In this document: one piece after another, positions 34,468 through 43,326 of the stretch
Layout: every line of letters starts with the position of its first letter
How positions within the stretch are numbered: position 1 is the first letter of the stretch
Assembly: GCA_964514485.1 (NCBI GenBank)
Contig: CAZEWG010000002.1
Coordinates: forward strand, 62,001 to 126,000
DNA length: 64,000 nt
Reading direction: 5' to 3'
Origin: JAEZAA01 sp964514485
GTDB taxonomy: Bacteria; Pseudomonadota; Gammaproteobacteria; Pseudomonadales; Oleiphilaceae
Notes under the pieces: generated by a model
Told to the model about the DNA's origin: nothing
Databases searched by the model: none
What the model saw: only the letters and a program-made list of their open reading frames with translations
Translations under genes and position numbers: made by a program

Positions 34468-35217
34468 TCACTCCGGCATCACCAAACGCAACTCCGCGAC
34501 CAGGGGCAGATGGTCGGAAAACAGGTAACGGTCGAAAGCGTAGTAATTGACCAATTCGAAATGGTTGCTGAAGAACAGGTGGTCCAGCGCCTTCTTGGGA
34601 GCCCAGGATGGGAAGGTGGGAGCCGAGGCGGCTTTTTTCAGGATGGTGTCTTCCAGCAGCGCGAGTTCCGCATCTTCCTTGACGTTGAAGTCGCCCGCCA
34701 AAATGGTCGGAATATCGTCCTGGCCAATATGCTGGGCAATATGGCGGATTTGCGGCGCCCGCACCGGGCGCTCCAGGCTGAGATGGGTCATGAACAGCCG
34801 GAACTTGTAGTGCTCGACCTGGGCATGGGCTTCGCTGAGAAAACGGGGCTCACCCTGACCGGGGAGCGGATGGTTGTGGATATGAACCAGGGGCCAGCGC
34901 GAGCAGGCTCCATTGCCTTGATTGACCCGCCGCGCCAGAACCAGGGTGGGAAAGAACGCCTGGTAAGGCAAGTCCGCGCGATAGGCCAATAGTTCCAGCT
35001 GATTGGTTCCCCGGCTCCGGCGCGAGCCGCCCTCGACCTCGCTCAAGGCCGCGATATCGATATCTTCTTCCCGCAGAAAGTCACCGGCCCGTTCAATGGG
35101 AATGGAGTCGTGGGGCAGGCCGTACTTCCAGGCGGTGGTGAGATACTGCCAGTAGCCCCGGGTGGTTCCGATGCCCGACTGCAGGTTACAGATCGCTAGG
35201 CGTACTCGTGTTTCCAT
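34468..35217 (-). CDS. Endonuclease/exonuclease/phosphatase family protein
   Basis: A 249-residue EEP-fold phosphodiesterase without a signal peptide. The catalytic Asn in AICNLQSG, Glu in ALSEVEGG, the LAGDFNVKED loop and the C-terminal SDHLPLVAEL His-containing motif are present. The family hydrolyses DNA, phosphoinositides or sphingolipids. It starts five bases after the upstream PLD-like gene stop with no separate ribosome site, so it is probably translated by coupling, and the pairing of two phosphodiesterases suggests a linked role, perhaps on membrane lipid or nucleic acid. Confidence 0.85.
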   Translation of the reverse strand: METRVRLAICNLQSGIGTTRGYWQYLTTAWKYGLPHDSIPIERAGDFLREEDIDIAALSEVEGGSRRSRGTNQLELLAYRADLPYQAFFPTLVLARRVNQGNGACSRWPLVHIHNHPLPGQGEPRFLSEAHAQVEHYKFRLFMTHLSLERPVRAPQIRHIAQHIGQDDIPTILAGDFNVKEDAELALLEDTILKKAASAPTFPSWAPKKALDHLFFSNHFELVNYYAFDRYLFSDHLPLVAELRLVMPE

Positions 35218-35221
35218 AAAT

Positions 35222-36646
35222 TTAGGAGGTGCCGGATCCGGTGGCTTCGAGAAAACGGTGTAGCCAGTATTTCGGCCAATAATAATCGGTGTCTATATGA
35301 CTGTAGGGTAGAGAGCGGGGCTCTTCAATCAACCAGTGGACATACTCCAGGGCATCCAGACAGACCTGGGTACGACAGTCGGCCTCAATGCGCACGTTGG
35401 CTTCCAGCACCGTGTTGGAAAGACCACGGCGGGTATAGTTGGCGGAGCCGGCGATGATAATGCAGCGGTCGGGTTTATGGAGCAGGGTGAAGCAGTTGTG
35501 GAACTCTTCGCTGCGGGTATTGGCCCAGCGGATCTCGAAATGGGTATGGCGGGCCATTTCTGGTCCGGTCAGCTGATTGGGGAAACCTGATTTAGGGTTG
35601 CCAAAACTCACCAGGTTTTGATCCAGCACCAGGGTGCCGGGCACGCCTCGCTCACTGGCTCGTATCAGGGCTTCGACCAGGTCCCGTTCCGCCAGATACT
35701 GGGTGAACAGAAACAGGTAATCCCGGGGCGTGGCGGATTCGATCAGTTCAAGGAGTGCTTCTTTGATCTGATCCCCCATCAGCGGCGTCACCAGGGCATC
35801 CCCCTCACTGTGCTCCAGGGGCAGCTCGATGGGGATCTCCATGCCAGAGAGGCGGGCCACGGCTTTCTCGGCTTCCAGAAAATGACGGGCCACGGCTGTG
35901 CTGCGGATGGTGACGCCGGTATTGGCGAAGTAGCAGCTGGCATCTTCGAAGTTGGACGAGGTGACCATGGTGAGGTGGCTGTCGCCGTCGTCGGCAATGA
36001 TCAGCTTGCGGTGGTTGGCACGGGCCATGATGCCTTCCAGAATCGCCCAGGGCGTGGTTTGGCTGAACGATTCCAGGGGGTTGCGAAACCAGGGGCCGGC
36101 GTCGGTGGGAATCCAGCGCAGGCCCAGCCGCCACAGGGGGGCATACATCAGGTTGTTCTCCCGCAGCTGGTTCAGGTCTGCCACGCACACATTAACCCCG
36201 GCATCTTCCAGCCATTGGATGGGCGGGCTGACGGCGGTGCCGTACATGATGTTCAGCGGGTCGGTGATAAACCAGGCGGGGCGGTCCCGGGAGGCAAAGG
36301 CATCGACGATCTGCCGGGTGGTCGGGATCAGATCTTGGCTTCTGGAAGCATGGTGGAGGCAGAACAGGAAGACATCCATCACCACGAACTGTTCCGCATC
36401 CCTGATCATCCGGATCAGCTCCGGCGTAATCTGGCGAACGCTTTGACGTTCACCGTTCTCATACCAGGTGGAGTCATGAAAAAAACGGATATTCTCGGAA
36501 GGCACCCGATAGGTGTAGCGAACGCCGTTGATGCCTTCGGGCTGGGGGCGAAAACGGTAGTAGAGGGAAGTTCCCACCAGGGTCGCCAAGGGCACACCCC
36601 ACTTGAGTAAATCTCGGTAGCGGCCGTTAGAAGCACCGTCCAGCAT
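35222..36646 (-). CDS. Phospholipase D-like protein (cardiolipin-synthase-like)
   Basis: A 474-residue protein with two PLD-type halves. The first active site is canonical, NHRKLIIADDGD (His-x-Lys-x4-Asp) with TSSNFEDAS after it; the second reads LLHKPDRCIIIAGSANYTRRG, where the His-x-Lys spacing is broken (His-Lys adjacent) although GSANYTRR is kept. An N-terminal hydrophobic segment (GVPLATLVGTSLYY) may anchor it. PLD enzymes make or cleave phosphodiester bonds in lipids or DNA. AAGGAGG precedes the ATG. It is coupled to the EEP gene downstream. Confidence 0.82.
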   Translation of the reverse strand: MLDGASNGRYRDLLKWGVPLATLVGTSLYYRFRPQPEGINGVRYTYRVPSENIRFFHDSTWYENGERQSVRQITPELIRMIRDAEQFVVMDVFLFCLHHASRSQDLIPTTRQIVDAFASRDRPAWFITDPLNIMYGTAVSPPIQWLEDAGVNVCVADLNQLRENNLMYAPLWRLGLRWIPTDAGPWFRNPLESFSQTTPWAILEGIMARANHRKLIIADDGDSHLTMVTSSNFEDASCYFANTGVTIRSTAVARHFLEAEKAVARLSGMEIPIELPLEHSEGDALVTPLMGDQIKEALLELIESATPRDYLFLFTQYLAERDLVEALIRASERGVPGTLVLDQNLVSFGNPKSGFPNQLTGPEMARHTHFEIRWANTRSEEFHNCFTLLHKPDRCIIIAGSANYTRRGLSNTVLEANVRIEADCRTQVCLDALEYVHWLIEEPRSLPYSHIDTDYYWPKYWLHRFLEATGSGTS

Positions 36647-36787
36647 ACTGCCTCCTTGCGGATCTGAATGAAGCCCAAAGCTAAGGGCTTATCAACTTAT
36701 GGTTTCATTATAGGGATGAGACGGGGTCCGCATTAGGGTCTGCCCTGCAAGAAGAGAAGGGCAGGGCTTGGAGGCTGGAATGGCGGT

Positions 36788-37354
36788 CTAGCCCTCAACG
36801 ATGACGCCCGAGTTACGCAAGGTTTCCAGAACCTCGGACTCCTTTTCCGGGTGCACGGGGCGAGTGGCGGCCCGGATCAGGTGGGCCTCAAAGCCTTCTT
36901 TCATGGCATCCAGTGCGGTGTGCATGACACAGACATCCTCCGCCAGCCCACCAATCCAGAGCCGCTGGATATGAAACCGGCGTAAAAAAGAAGCCAGCCC
37001 GGTGCCATCAAAAGCCGAGTAGGCATCCTGGTCAAAGCGGGTGCCTTTGCTGACGCGGATCATCCGTTCGGTGACATGCAGGGCCGGATGAAACTGGGCA
37101 CCTTCCGTGTCTTGCACACAGTGGACCGGCCAGATGCCGCCATGCTGCTTAAAGCTCACATGGCCCACCGGGTGCCAGTCGCGGGTTACGAAAATCAGGA
37201 TGCCGGCGTCGATGGCGGCATCAATCCAGTCATTGAGGACCGGGATGATGGCGTCTGCTCCGGCAATGGCGAGGGAGCCACCCTGGCAGAAGTCGTTCTG
37301 GACATCAACAATCAGTAAAGCGTCCTGATAGTGGAATTCGATCGAAGGGGTCAT
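36788..37354 (-). CDS. pncA: Nicotinamidase
   Basis: A 188-residue isochorismatase-fold amidase that deamidates nicotinamide to nicotinate in NAD salvage. The triad is visible: Asp in ALLIVDVQNDF, Lys in RVSKGTRFDQ and the nucleophile Cys in GLAEDVCVMHTA. The metal site shows Asp and two His in VTRDWHPVGHVSF. I use ATG at 37354 (GGAG six bases upstream); an upstream TTG at 37366 is less likely. No NAD genes surround it. PncA is preferred over other isochorismatases because of the metal-site motif, but this is not proven. Confidence 0.87.
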   Translation of the reverse strand: MTPSIEFHYQDALLIVDVQNDFCQGGSLAIAGADAIIPVLNDWIDAAIDAGILIFVTRDWHPVGHVSFKQHGGIWPVHCVQDTEGAQFHPALHVTERMIRVSKGTRFDQDAYSAFDGTGLASFLRRFHIQRLWIGGLAEDVCVMHTALDAMKEGFEAHLIRAATRPVHPEKESEVLETLRNSGVIVEG

Positions 37355-37563
37355 GGTGATCTCCAAAGAGGGCAGGTGAGGGAGAAAACCTCAGCCTGTT
37401 TTTTGGACAGTTGTTAGACCATTTTATTCTCCCGCCGCCCATTAGAATGAAAGCCGGGCTCTGATAAAAGGAGCCGATGGGTTTTCCGGTGGGACCAATG
37501 GGGTATGATTGGTCGGATCATTCGATGCCATCCCATTTTCACACAACGATTCAGGAGGACATG

Positions 37564-38190
37564 ATGAAGTTAACCATCAAAGATCTCGAACACGGACAGC
37601 CGATTCCGGCCCGGAATGCCTTTGGTATCCCCGATGCCCAAAATCACATGGCTTTCGGGGAGAACCTGAGTCCGGAAATCAGCTGGTCCGGGGCGCCGGA
37701 AGGGACGAAGAGCTTTGTCATTCTGGTCAAGGACGTTGACGTACCCAGTGTTGGGGACGATGTGAACCAGGAAGGCAAAACCATTCCAGCGGATCTGCCC
37801 CGGGTCGATTTTTATCATTGGGTGCTGATTGATATTCCGGCGGACATTACCCGGATTGGCGAAGGGGAAGACTCCCGTGGCGTCACGCTGGGTGGCAAAA
37901 AGCCCGGCCGTGCCGGCATCGGCATTCGTGGCGTCAATAATTACACCCAGTTCTTTGCCGGCAATGCGGACCTGGAAGGCATCTATGGCGGCTATGACGG
38001 CCCTTGTCCGCCCTGGAACGATGAGCGCTTGCATCATTACCATTTCACCGTCTATGCCCTGGACGTGGCCAGCCTCGCGCTTGATGGCGAGTTTCAGGGG
38101 CCGGATGTGGTGCAGGCGATGGAAGGGCATATCCTGGCTGAAGCCACCATTGTGGGGACTTATACCCTGAACCCGCAGGTCAAGTCCTGA
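37564..38190 (+). CDS. YbhB/YbcL-type PEBP protein
   Basis: About 208 residues of the phosphatidylethanolamine-binding/Raf-kinase-inhibitor-like family, with the NMSPEISWSG-like LSPEISWSGAPEGTKSFVILVKDVD and WVLIDIPADI segments, then GIRGVNNYTQFF and GGYDGPCPPWNDERLHHYHFTVYAL with the conserved anion-binding His and Asp residues. Bacterial members are cytoplasmic and of unclear role. AGGAGG at 37553-37558 supports ATG 37564 (five bases) over the adjacent ATG 37561. The open frame upstream is not supported. It is followed by a DUF938 gene after 26 bases and may share its transcript. Confidence 0.85.
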   Translation: MKLTIKDLEHGQPIPARNAFGIPDAQNHMAFGENLSPEISWSGAPEGTKSFVILVKDVDVPSVGDDVNQEGKTIPADLPRVDFYHWVLIDIPADITRIGEGEDSRGVTLGGKKPGRAGIGIRGVNNYTQFFAGNADLEGIYGGYDGPCPPWNDERLHHYHFTVYALDVASLALDGEFQGPDVVQAMEGHILAEATIVGTYTLNPQVKS

Positions 38191-38216
38191 TCGTTGCGTC
38201 TGCCGAGGATTCCGCC

Positions 38217-38816
38217 ATGGAAAAACCAGTCGCGCCCGCCTGTTTGCGTAATCAGGAGCCGATTGCCCAAGCTCTGGCCGGGATCCTGACCGAACCGGCC
38301 CGGGTTCTGGAAATCGGCAGCGGTACCGGCCAGCACGCGGTCTATATTGCCCGTGCTCTGCCGCACCTGATTTGGCAGCCAACGGAGCTGGAACCCGCCC
38401 TGGCAGGCATCCGGGCCTGGCGGGCAGACGCAGGGCTGGAGAATGTGCTGGAGCCCCTGGTGCTGGATGTCAGTCAGGACCACTGGCCCCGGGAGCCTTA
38501 TGACGCCGTGTTTACCGCCAATACCGTGCACTTTATCGGCTGGCGGCCGGTCCGGTGCATGTTTGAGGGGGTGGCGCGGGTACTGCGAGAAGGCGGACGC
38601 TTCTGTGTTTACGGGCCGTTCAATTACGACGGCCAGTATACCAGTGAGGGAAACCGGGAACTGGATGCCTGGCTCAAAAGCCGGGACCCGGTCAGCGGCA
38701 TCAAGGACATCGCGGAGGTCACCCGGTTGGCGGCCTCCCTCGGACTGGTGTTGCAGCAGGATCTCGCCATGCCGGCCAATAACCGGCTGCTGGTGTTTGC
38801 CAAAGGCGGAAACTGA
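38217..38816 (+). CDS. DUF938 family SAM-dependent methyltransferase-like protein
   Basis: A 199-residue protein with the class I methyltransferase Rossmann core: the glycine loop VLEIGSGTGQHAVYIA, the acidic residue at the end of strand 2 (QPTELEP), and the DAVFTANTVHFI strand. DUF938 members begin with a similar PACLRNQEPI segment, seen here. The methylated substrate is unknown. GAGGAT lies eight bases before the ATG; the gene ends 13 bases before the convergent FrnE-like gene. Confidence 0.85.
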   Translation: MEKPVAPACLRNQEPIAQALAGILTEPARVLEIGSGTGQHAVYIARALPHLIWQPTELEPALAGIRAWRADAGLENVLEPLVLDVSQDHWPREPYDAVFTANTVHFIGWRPVRCMFEGVARVLREGGRFCVYGPFNYDGQYTSEGNRELDAWLKSRDPVSGIKDIAEVTRLAASLGLVLQQDLAMPANNRLLVFAKGGN

Positions 38817-38829
38817 TCCTGAGCGGGTC

Positions 38830-39486
38830 TCAGAACTCGTCGTTCAGGCTTTCCAGGGCGATATCCCGAAAGGCGCGAACCAGGGTGTCCGGGTCCTGGG
38901 CGCCGGAGATTAGGTAGGTCTGGTTCACGATAAACCCGGGCACGGCCTGGATTCCTTGCTGATAATGGCGCTGCTCCGCCCGCACTTCCTCCGCATAACG
39001 GTCGCTGGCGACCACGTCACTGGCTTCCTGGGCGTTCAGCCCCAGCTCATCGGCAACCCGCACCAGTACTTCCGGCGCGGCCGGATTATTGCCCTTGCCG
39101 AAATACTCATCAAACAGCGCCAGATAGAACTCGGTCTGCTTGTTGTGAGTGCGCGCCCAGTGAAGAATGCGGTGGGCATCAAAGGTGTTGTGGATCCGGC
39201 GTTCGGGGCCGAACTGGAAGTTCAGGCCCAGCTCCTGGCCCAGGCTGGCAATCTGCGCCTGATTTTGCAAGGCGGCGTCCCGGGTGAGGCCGTATTTGCG
39301 CGCCAGGTGCTCGAAGATTTCCTCGCCTTCCGGGGGCATCTGGGGGTTCAGTTCGAAAGGGTGCCAGTCGATCTGGAACTCAATTTCCCCTTTCAAGGTG
39401 TTCATGGCCTGTTCCAGGCGCTTATAGCCAATCGCGCACCAGGGACAGACCACGTCCGAAACGATATCCAGTGTAAATACTTTCAT
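38830..39486 (-). CDS. DsbA-family oxidoreductase, FrnE-like
   Basis: A 218-residue cytoplasmic thioredoxin-fold protein of the FrnE type. The redox motif is VVCPWCAIGYKRLE near residue 14, WHPFELNPQMPPEG follows, and the helical insertion carries LFDEYFGKGNN and GVPAIQAVPGFIVNQTYLISGAQ-like cis-Pro region (VPGFIVNQTYLISG). There is no signal peptide, as usual for this group, which includes disulfide isomerases active in oxidative stress. It is convergent with DUF938 and downstream of a ferritin-like gene, from which a terminator stem separates it. Confidence 0.9.
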   Translation of the reverse strand: MKVFTLDIVSDVVCPWCAIGYKRLEQAMNTLKGEIEFQIDWHPFELNPQMPPEGEEIFEHLARKYGLTRDAALQNQAQIASLGQELGLNFQFGPERRIHNTFDAHRILHWARTHNKQTEFYLALFDEYFGKGNNPAAPEVLVRVADELGLNAQEASDVVASDRYAEEVRAEQRHYQQGIQAVPGFIVNQTYLISGAQDPDTLVRAFRDIALESLNDEF

Positions 39487-39509
39487 AACATTCCTACTGC
39501 ATTGAAGGA

Positions 39510-39529
39510 ACGGCGCCCGTAGGCGCCGT
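39510..39529. terminator. GC-rich stem-loop after the ferritin-like gene
   Basis: ACGGCGCC pairs with GGCGCCGT around a CGTA loop, 29 bases after the ferritin-like gene stop on the minus strand and 23 bases before the FrnE start. No strong T tract follows, so it is a probable but not textbook terminator. Confidence 0.55.
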
Positions 39530-39558
39530 GGTATAAAGCAGTGTATAGAAACGGGTTT

Positions 39559-40308
39559 TTAATGGCGAGTGACGGACTTTGCGCCCGCCTGTGCCCGCAC
39601 GGCGGTTTCATACCACTGCCGGATGCTTTGCAGGTGAACATCCTCCTGACGTAGGGCATGGCGGAATTGCTCGGCCATGTCGCTCATGCCCATATCTTCC
39701 GCCAGCTTGATGAGCAGCTCCCAGGCCGCATTGTCGGTCAGCTCAATGCTGAGCATGGCTTCGAGACATTGGCCGACGGTGGTGCGTGGGTCCATGATGA
39801 CTTTCATCAGCCCAGACGCGGCCACCCCGGAAATATTGGCATCCGGGGTCTGGGCCGTCGGGTCGGCGCCGAGCTTGTCGAGACAGTCCTTGAGGATCTG
39901 GAAGTGTTCTGCTTCCTGGTTGCGGAACTGGCGGACCTGGTCAATGGGAATAATGTCGCCCATTTCCTTGTCGGCCAGGGCCGCTTCGCACTTGTTAATG
40001 AACGACTCGTAGATCCGTACCCCCGTGCGTTCATAGGCCAGCCGCTCGCCCAGTTTATTGATGAACATTTCCGGGTTGCTGCCGGTGACCTTTTGCATGG
40101 TGGACTTGAACGCCCCTTTGATCGTACCCGGAATGGGCACCGAGCCCACGGCATCTGACTGTTGAATGTAGTCCCGCTCGATGGAGCGGATGGACTGATT
40201 GGTTTGAGTCACCGGCGAGTTCATGGCGCCTTCGATCATCGCCTTGCTGTCGATGGGGGACATATCAATGCCGGTGCGATTACGGCCCATCTGTGTCGAT
40301 TTTTCCAT
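39559..40308 (-). CDS. Ferritin-like di-iron protein
   Basis: A 249-residue soluble protein whose last 170 residues form a rubrerythrin-like four-helix bundle. The di-iron ligands can be placed: Glu93 (AYERTGVRIY), Glu132-x-x-His135 (QEAEHF), Glu189 (MLSIELTDN) and Glu222-x-x-His225 (QEDVHL). The N-terminal 80 residues are Ser/Thr/Asn-rich and probably extended. Such proteins store iron or remove peroxide. AGGAG precedes the ATG. It lies next to a second, larger ferritin-like gene on the same strand, so the pair may be co-regulated. Confidence 0.75.
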   Translation of the reverse strand: MEKSTQMGRNRTGIDMSPIDSKAMIEGAMNSPVTQTNQSIRSIERDYIQQSDAVGSVPIPGTIKGAFKSTMQKVTGSNPEMFINKLGERLAYERTGVRIYESFINKCEAALADKEMGDIIPIDQVRQFRNQEAEHFQILKDCLDKLGADPTAQTPDANISGVAASGLMKVIMDPRTTVGQCLEAMLSIELTDNAAWELLIKLAEDMGMSDMAEQFRHALRQEDVHLQSIRQWYETAVRAQAGAKSVTRH

Positions 40309-40335
40309 GTTTAATCTCCTGTGGCTTTTATGGCT

Positions 40336-40428
40336 CTGTCATGGCCTGTCTAGCCCTGTCATGGCCTGGCGGCGCTGTTGATGACTTCGGCGGCACCGCG
40401 CCCGAGCCTCTCAAGACCTGGAGAGGCT
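40336..40428. repeat. Short direct repeat and hairpin between the ferritin-like genes
   Basis: CTGTCATGGCCTG occurs at 40336-40348 and again at 40356-40368 (20-base period). A stem AGCCTCTC/GAGAGGCT lies at 40405-40428, just after the stop of the larger gene on the minus strand. The stem has no T tract; it may be a weak terminator. Confidence 0.45.
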
Positions 40429-40441
40429 GCGTTAGTGGCCG

Positions 40442-41617
40442 TTAGGCCATGGCCGCTGGCTCTTGCCGACTCAGTTCGGTGCCCGGATACCATTGGTATC
40501 CCGCAGCGACCGCCTCGGTAGGGACTCCCTCGGAGTTCATATGGCGGCGGTAGTCCTGGGAGGCGTGCTTTTCCTGCTCTTTCGGCACGAAATCCGGCCC
40601 GTCGGCCCGCAGATCCACTTCCTGACTCAGAATCTTGCGCACGAACTCGCGGTTGCTTTGATAGGCGATCGGATCCGGCAGGGTTTCCGGCAGAATTTCC
40701 GCCGGGTCTCGGCGCTCGTACTTCTTGAACAGGTCCGTCACCAGGTTCAGGTGACCCAGCTCATAGTCCAGAAACCGCTCCCAGATGGCCTTGATCCGGG
40801 GGTTGGTTTCCGACTCCACGCAGCTGTAGTAGTTGTAGACCTCGTTGGCTTCATACAGCAGCCATTTCTCCAGCCAGGTCTCGTTGGGATCGATGATGGA
40901 GCCGTACTGGGTCACGTGCTGCTCTTCAATGGAGGCAATCTCCGCATAAAGCTGACGGGCCACCGGATCGCTAAAGGTCGGCCCGATATTCATGTAGTAA
41001 TCCCGAGTCTGGTATTCCCCGGACATGATGGTCAGGGCGTTCATCTTACTGATCGGGTCAGCCGCGGTGCGGTCATAGTGGTGGCGCAGATCGTCATGGG
41101 GGGCCCGATGCTCTTCGGCGGTGGGGCGTCCGGGCATGATATCGGTATAGCTTTGCAGGATGTTGTTGGCATCCTTGCCCTCCACCCGGTCCAACAGGGC
41201 GGAGTAGCGGTACATGTGGTCGAAGTCTTCCAGCATGCCGAACCGGTAAACCTGGGCCAGATAAGGATCGGGTTCCTGCTGGGCCACGGCTGCGGTCACT
41301 TCAATGGCAACCTGCTCGTAGGCAATGGTGGTTTCCAGGGGGGAGTGGTCGCCGGATAACAGCCAGTTGATCATGGTCTGCTGGTGGTGTTCCACCCGCC
41401 GCACCTTGGCCAGGTGTTCGCGCAACTCGCCGTTGCACTGGGAAAACATATGCTGAAAGCGGTTGACCTGTTGCTCGATTCCGTTCATCAAAATGATGCG
41501 AACCCGGGTAAAGGCATCATCGTCCAGTTTGGAGATCGGGTTCTGGACCAGCTCCTTCCAGGTGAACTTCTGATTGGAGAGGGATGTCCCTCTGTTATCG
41601 AAAAGTTTAACGGCCAT
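40442..41617 (-). CDS. Large ferritin-like protein, two helix-bundle modules
   Basis: A 391-residue soluble protein with no signal or membrane segment. It shows three Glu-x-x-x-His or Glu-x-x-His pairs in helical contexts: EDFDHMY (130-134), SIEEQHV (231-234) and YELGHL (286-289), with further Glu residues at 101, 106, 225 and 256, so at least one di-iron site, probably two bundles in tandem, is likely. A single-bundle ferritin-like protein is normally about 150-170 residues, so this is about twice that size. AGGAGG precedes the ATG. I do not recognise a named family; peroxide or iron handling is an inference. Confidence 0.6.
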   Translation of the reverse strand: MAVKLFDNRGTSLSNQKFTWKELVQNPISKLDDDAFTRVRIILMNGIEQQVNRFQHMFSQCNGELREHLAKVRRVEHHQQTMINWLLSGDHSPLETTIAYEQVAIEVTAAVAQQEPDPYLAQVYRFGMLEDFDHMYRYSALLDRVEGKDANNILQSYTDIMPGRPTAEEHRAPHDDLRHHYDRTAADPISKMNALTIMSGEYQTRDYYMNIGPTFSDPVARQLYAEIASIEEQHVTQYGSIIDPNETWLEKWLLYEANEVYNYYSCVESETNPRIKAIWERFLDYELGHLNLVTDLFKKYERRDPAEILPETLPDPIAYQSNREFVRKILSQEVDLRADGPDFVPKEQEKHASQDYRRHMNSEGVPTEAVAAGYQWYPGTELSRQEPAAMA

Positions 41618-42018
41618 GGTTCCTCCTGATATTTCGGGCCTGACGGTCGTGGTCTAGACATAAGCCTTACGCAAGCACCGTGCCGACTGGGCCGCCCGCA
41701 GTCCAAACCAGACGGGAAGGGAGTTAAGGGGAGTGGAACCGGGCCGGGCAGGCGGGTGGCGGCGGAACCGGGAAGAAGGTTTTTTACAAAGGAGTGTGTA
41801 AAAGCTACAGCTTTTGCCGGATTTTGAGGCCAAAAACCCACTAAATAGCGGGGTTTTGAAGGGTTTTATTACAAGGTTTTCACTCAGGGCTGGTGTCTCG
41901 TCCTTCCCGTGCTGGTTCCAGTTACGGAGACCTGAAGTTTGGCGCTGACCATGGCATTTCCTTTGCTTGCTCTCTGGAAGGATTCAAGGTCAAACCCAAT
42001 GGGTACATAGGGGTGACG
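41618..42018. other. Divergent intergenic region, ferritin-like / YihY
   Basis: About 400 bases without a supported gene. A palindrome AAAAGCT-AC-AGCTTTT lies at 41800-41815 and a stem AAAACCC/GGGTTTT at 41833-41857. Both fall in the control region between two divergent genes and may be operator sites or transcript ends; no promoter is assigned. Confidence 0.4.
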
Positions 42019-42981
42019 ATGGCACATTCAGCAAGAGCGGCGAGTGACCGGGGGCGCCATGCCCGCCGTCCTCAGGATGTTCCGGCCCGGGGCTGGCGGG
42101 ATGTTCTGCTACGTGTGAAATCGGAAATGAGCAAGGACAATCTCAGTATTGTGGCAGCGGGTGTGGCGTTTTACTTTCTGCTGTCCATCTTTCCGGCGCT
42201 GGCAGCCTTTATTTCGATGTATGGTCTGCTCAATGACCCCGCGGATGCCCAACAGCAGGTGCAGGGTTTTAGTGAAATCCTGCCGGCCGAAGCCCGTGAC
42301 ATCCTGCTGACCCAAATGCAGCAGCTGACCGCCGGTTCCAGTTCCGCGTTGGGTTTTGGGGCCCTGTTCGGTGTGTTGCTGGCCCTGTGGAGCACGATGA
42401 AAGGCACCATGGCCTTGATCACCGCGTTGAACATTGTCTATGGCGAAACCGAGCAGCGGGGGCTGCTCAAACTCTATCTGGTGGCTTTTCTGCTGACGGT
42501 GGGAGCCGTCCTGTTTCTGGCGCTGTCTTTATCATTGATTGCCATCATTCCACCGGTGCTGGAACGATTGGGGATCGGAAGCTGGATTGAAACCGCCTTC
42601 AATGTGGCCCGCTGGCCCATTCTCGCTCTGGTGGTGATCACCATGCTGTCGGTGGTGTACCGGTTTGCCCCCAGCAGAAGCCAGCCCAAATGGCGCTGGG
42701 TGAATCCCGGCTCCTTGACCGCCGCGGCATTATGGCTGATCAGCACCGCCTTGTTTTCCTGGTATGTGTCCAGTTTCGGCAGCTATAACGAAACCTATGG
42801 CTCCCTGGGGGCGGTGGTGATCCTGCTGATGTGGTTTTACATCACCTCTTATATCTTCCTGATGGGAGGCGAACTGAATGCTGAGCTGGAGCGCCAGACC
42901 AAGGAGGACACCACCGAAACCGGCAAGCCGCTGGGCGAGCGGGGCGCCTATGCGGCCGATACCGTGGGCAAGAAGCCTTGA
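42019..42981 (+). CDS. YihY/BrkB-type inner membrane protein
   Basis: A 320-residue inner membrane protein of the YihY (formerly RNase BN-annotated) family. Six or so helices are visible; the conserved segments are NLSIVAAGVAFYFLLSIFPALAAF near the N-terminus, ALWSTMKGTMALITALNIVY in the middle, and AVVILLMWFYITSYIFLMGGELNAELERQ near the end. Ends are charged and cytoplasmic. The protein has no proven function in the family. I start at ATG 42019 with GGGGTGA just upstream; the longer frame has no ribosome site. The N-terminal 30 residues are Arg-rich. Confidence 0.9.
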   Translation: MAHSARAASDRGRHARRPQDVPARGWRDVLLRVKSEMSKDNLSIVAAGVAFYFLLSIFPALAAFISMYGLLNDPADAQQQVQGFSEILPAEARDILLTQMQQLTAGSSSALGFGALFGVLLALWSTMKGTMALITALNIVYGETEQRGLLKLYLVAFLLTVGAVLFLALSLSLIAIIPPVLERLGIGSWIETAFNVARWPILALVVITMLSVVYRFAPSRSQPKWRWVNPGSLTAAALWLISTALFSWYVSSFGSYNETYGSLGAVVILLMWFYITSYIFLMGGELNAELERQTKEDTTETGKPLGERGAYAADTVGKKP

Positions 42982-43326
42982 GCGAGGGGCGGGGACTCAC
43001 TTGAAAAGGGCGGGTGGCAACTTCAGGATAAATACCGCAGTCGCCTGAAGCCAACAGCCACTCCGGGTTTAAGAAACGGCTTGATCAAACCCGGGTTGGG
43101 TCGATCAGGCTGGTGGATATCGGCGGCTTTGGAACCGTTGTCTGAAGGAGCATCAGCAAAAACCAAGGTTTCAGCCAGTTGTTCGTCCTTCCGAGTATTT
43201 CAAAATATCGCGCAGTTAAGAGCTCTCCGCAGTTGCTTGGATCTCAAGAAGTGAGTGGTCGTTGCTCAGGACGCAGCAGAAAAAATTCGCTTTGGTCTAC
43301 AAGAACAAAAAGCAGGCGGACACCCT
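42982..43326. other. Intergenic region before the sigma-54-type regulator
   Basis: 345 bases with no convincing gene. A stem CCGGGTTT/AAACCCGG with a 16-base loop lies at 43063-43094 and may end the YihY transcript. The region should hold the promoter of the regulator gene, but no clear -35/-10 or -24/-12 pair is found. Confidence 0.4.

Noticed and set aside
43255..43326. Longer N-terminus for the sigma-54-type regulator (GTG 43255)
   Set aside because: The extra 24 residues have no ribosome site and are not part of the receiver-like domain.
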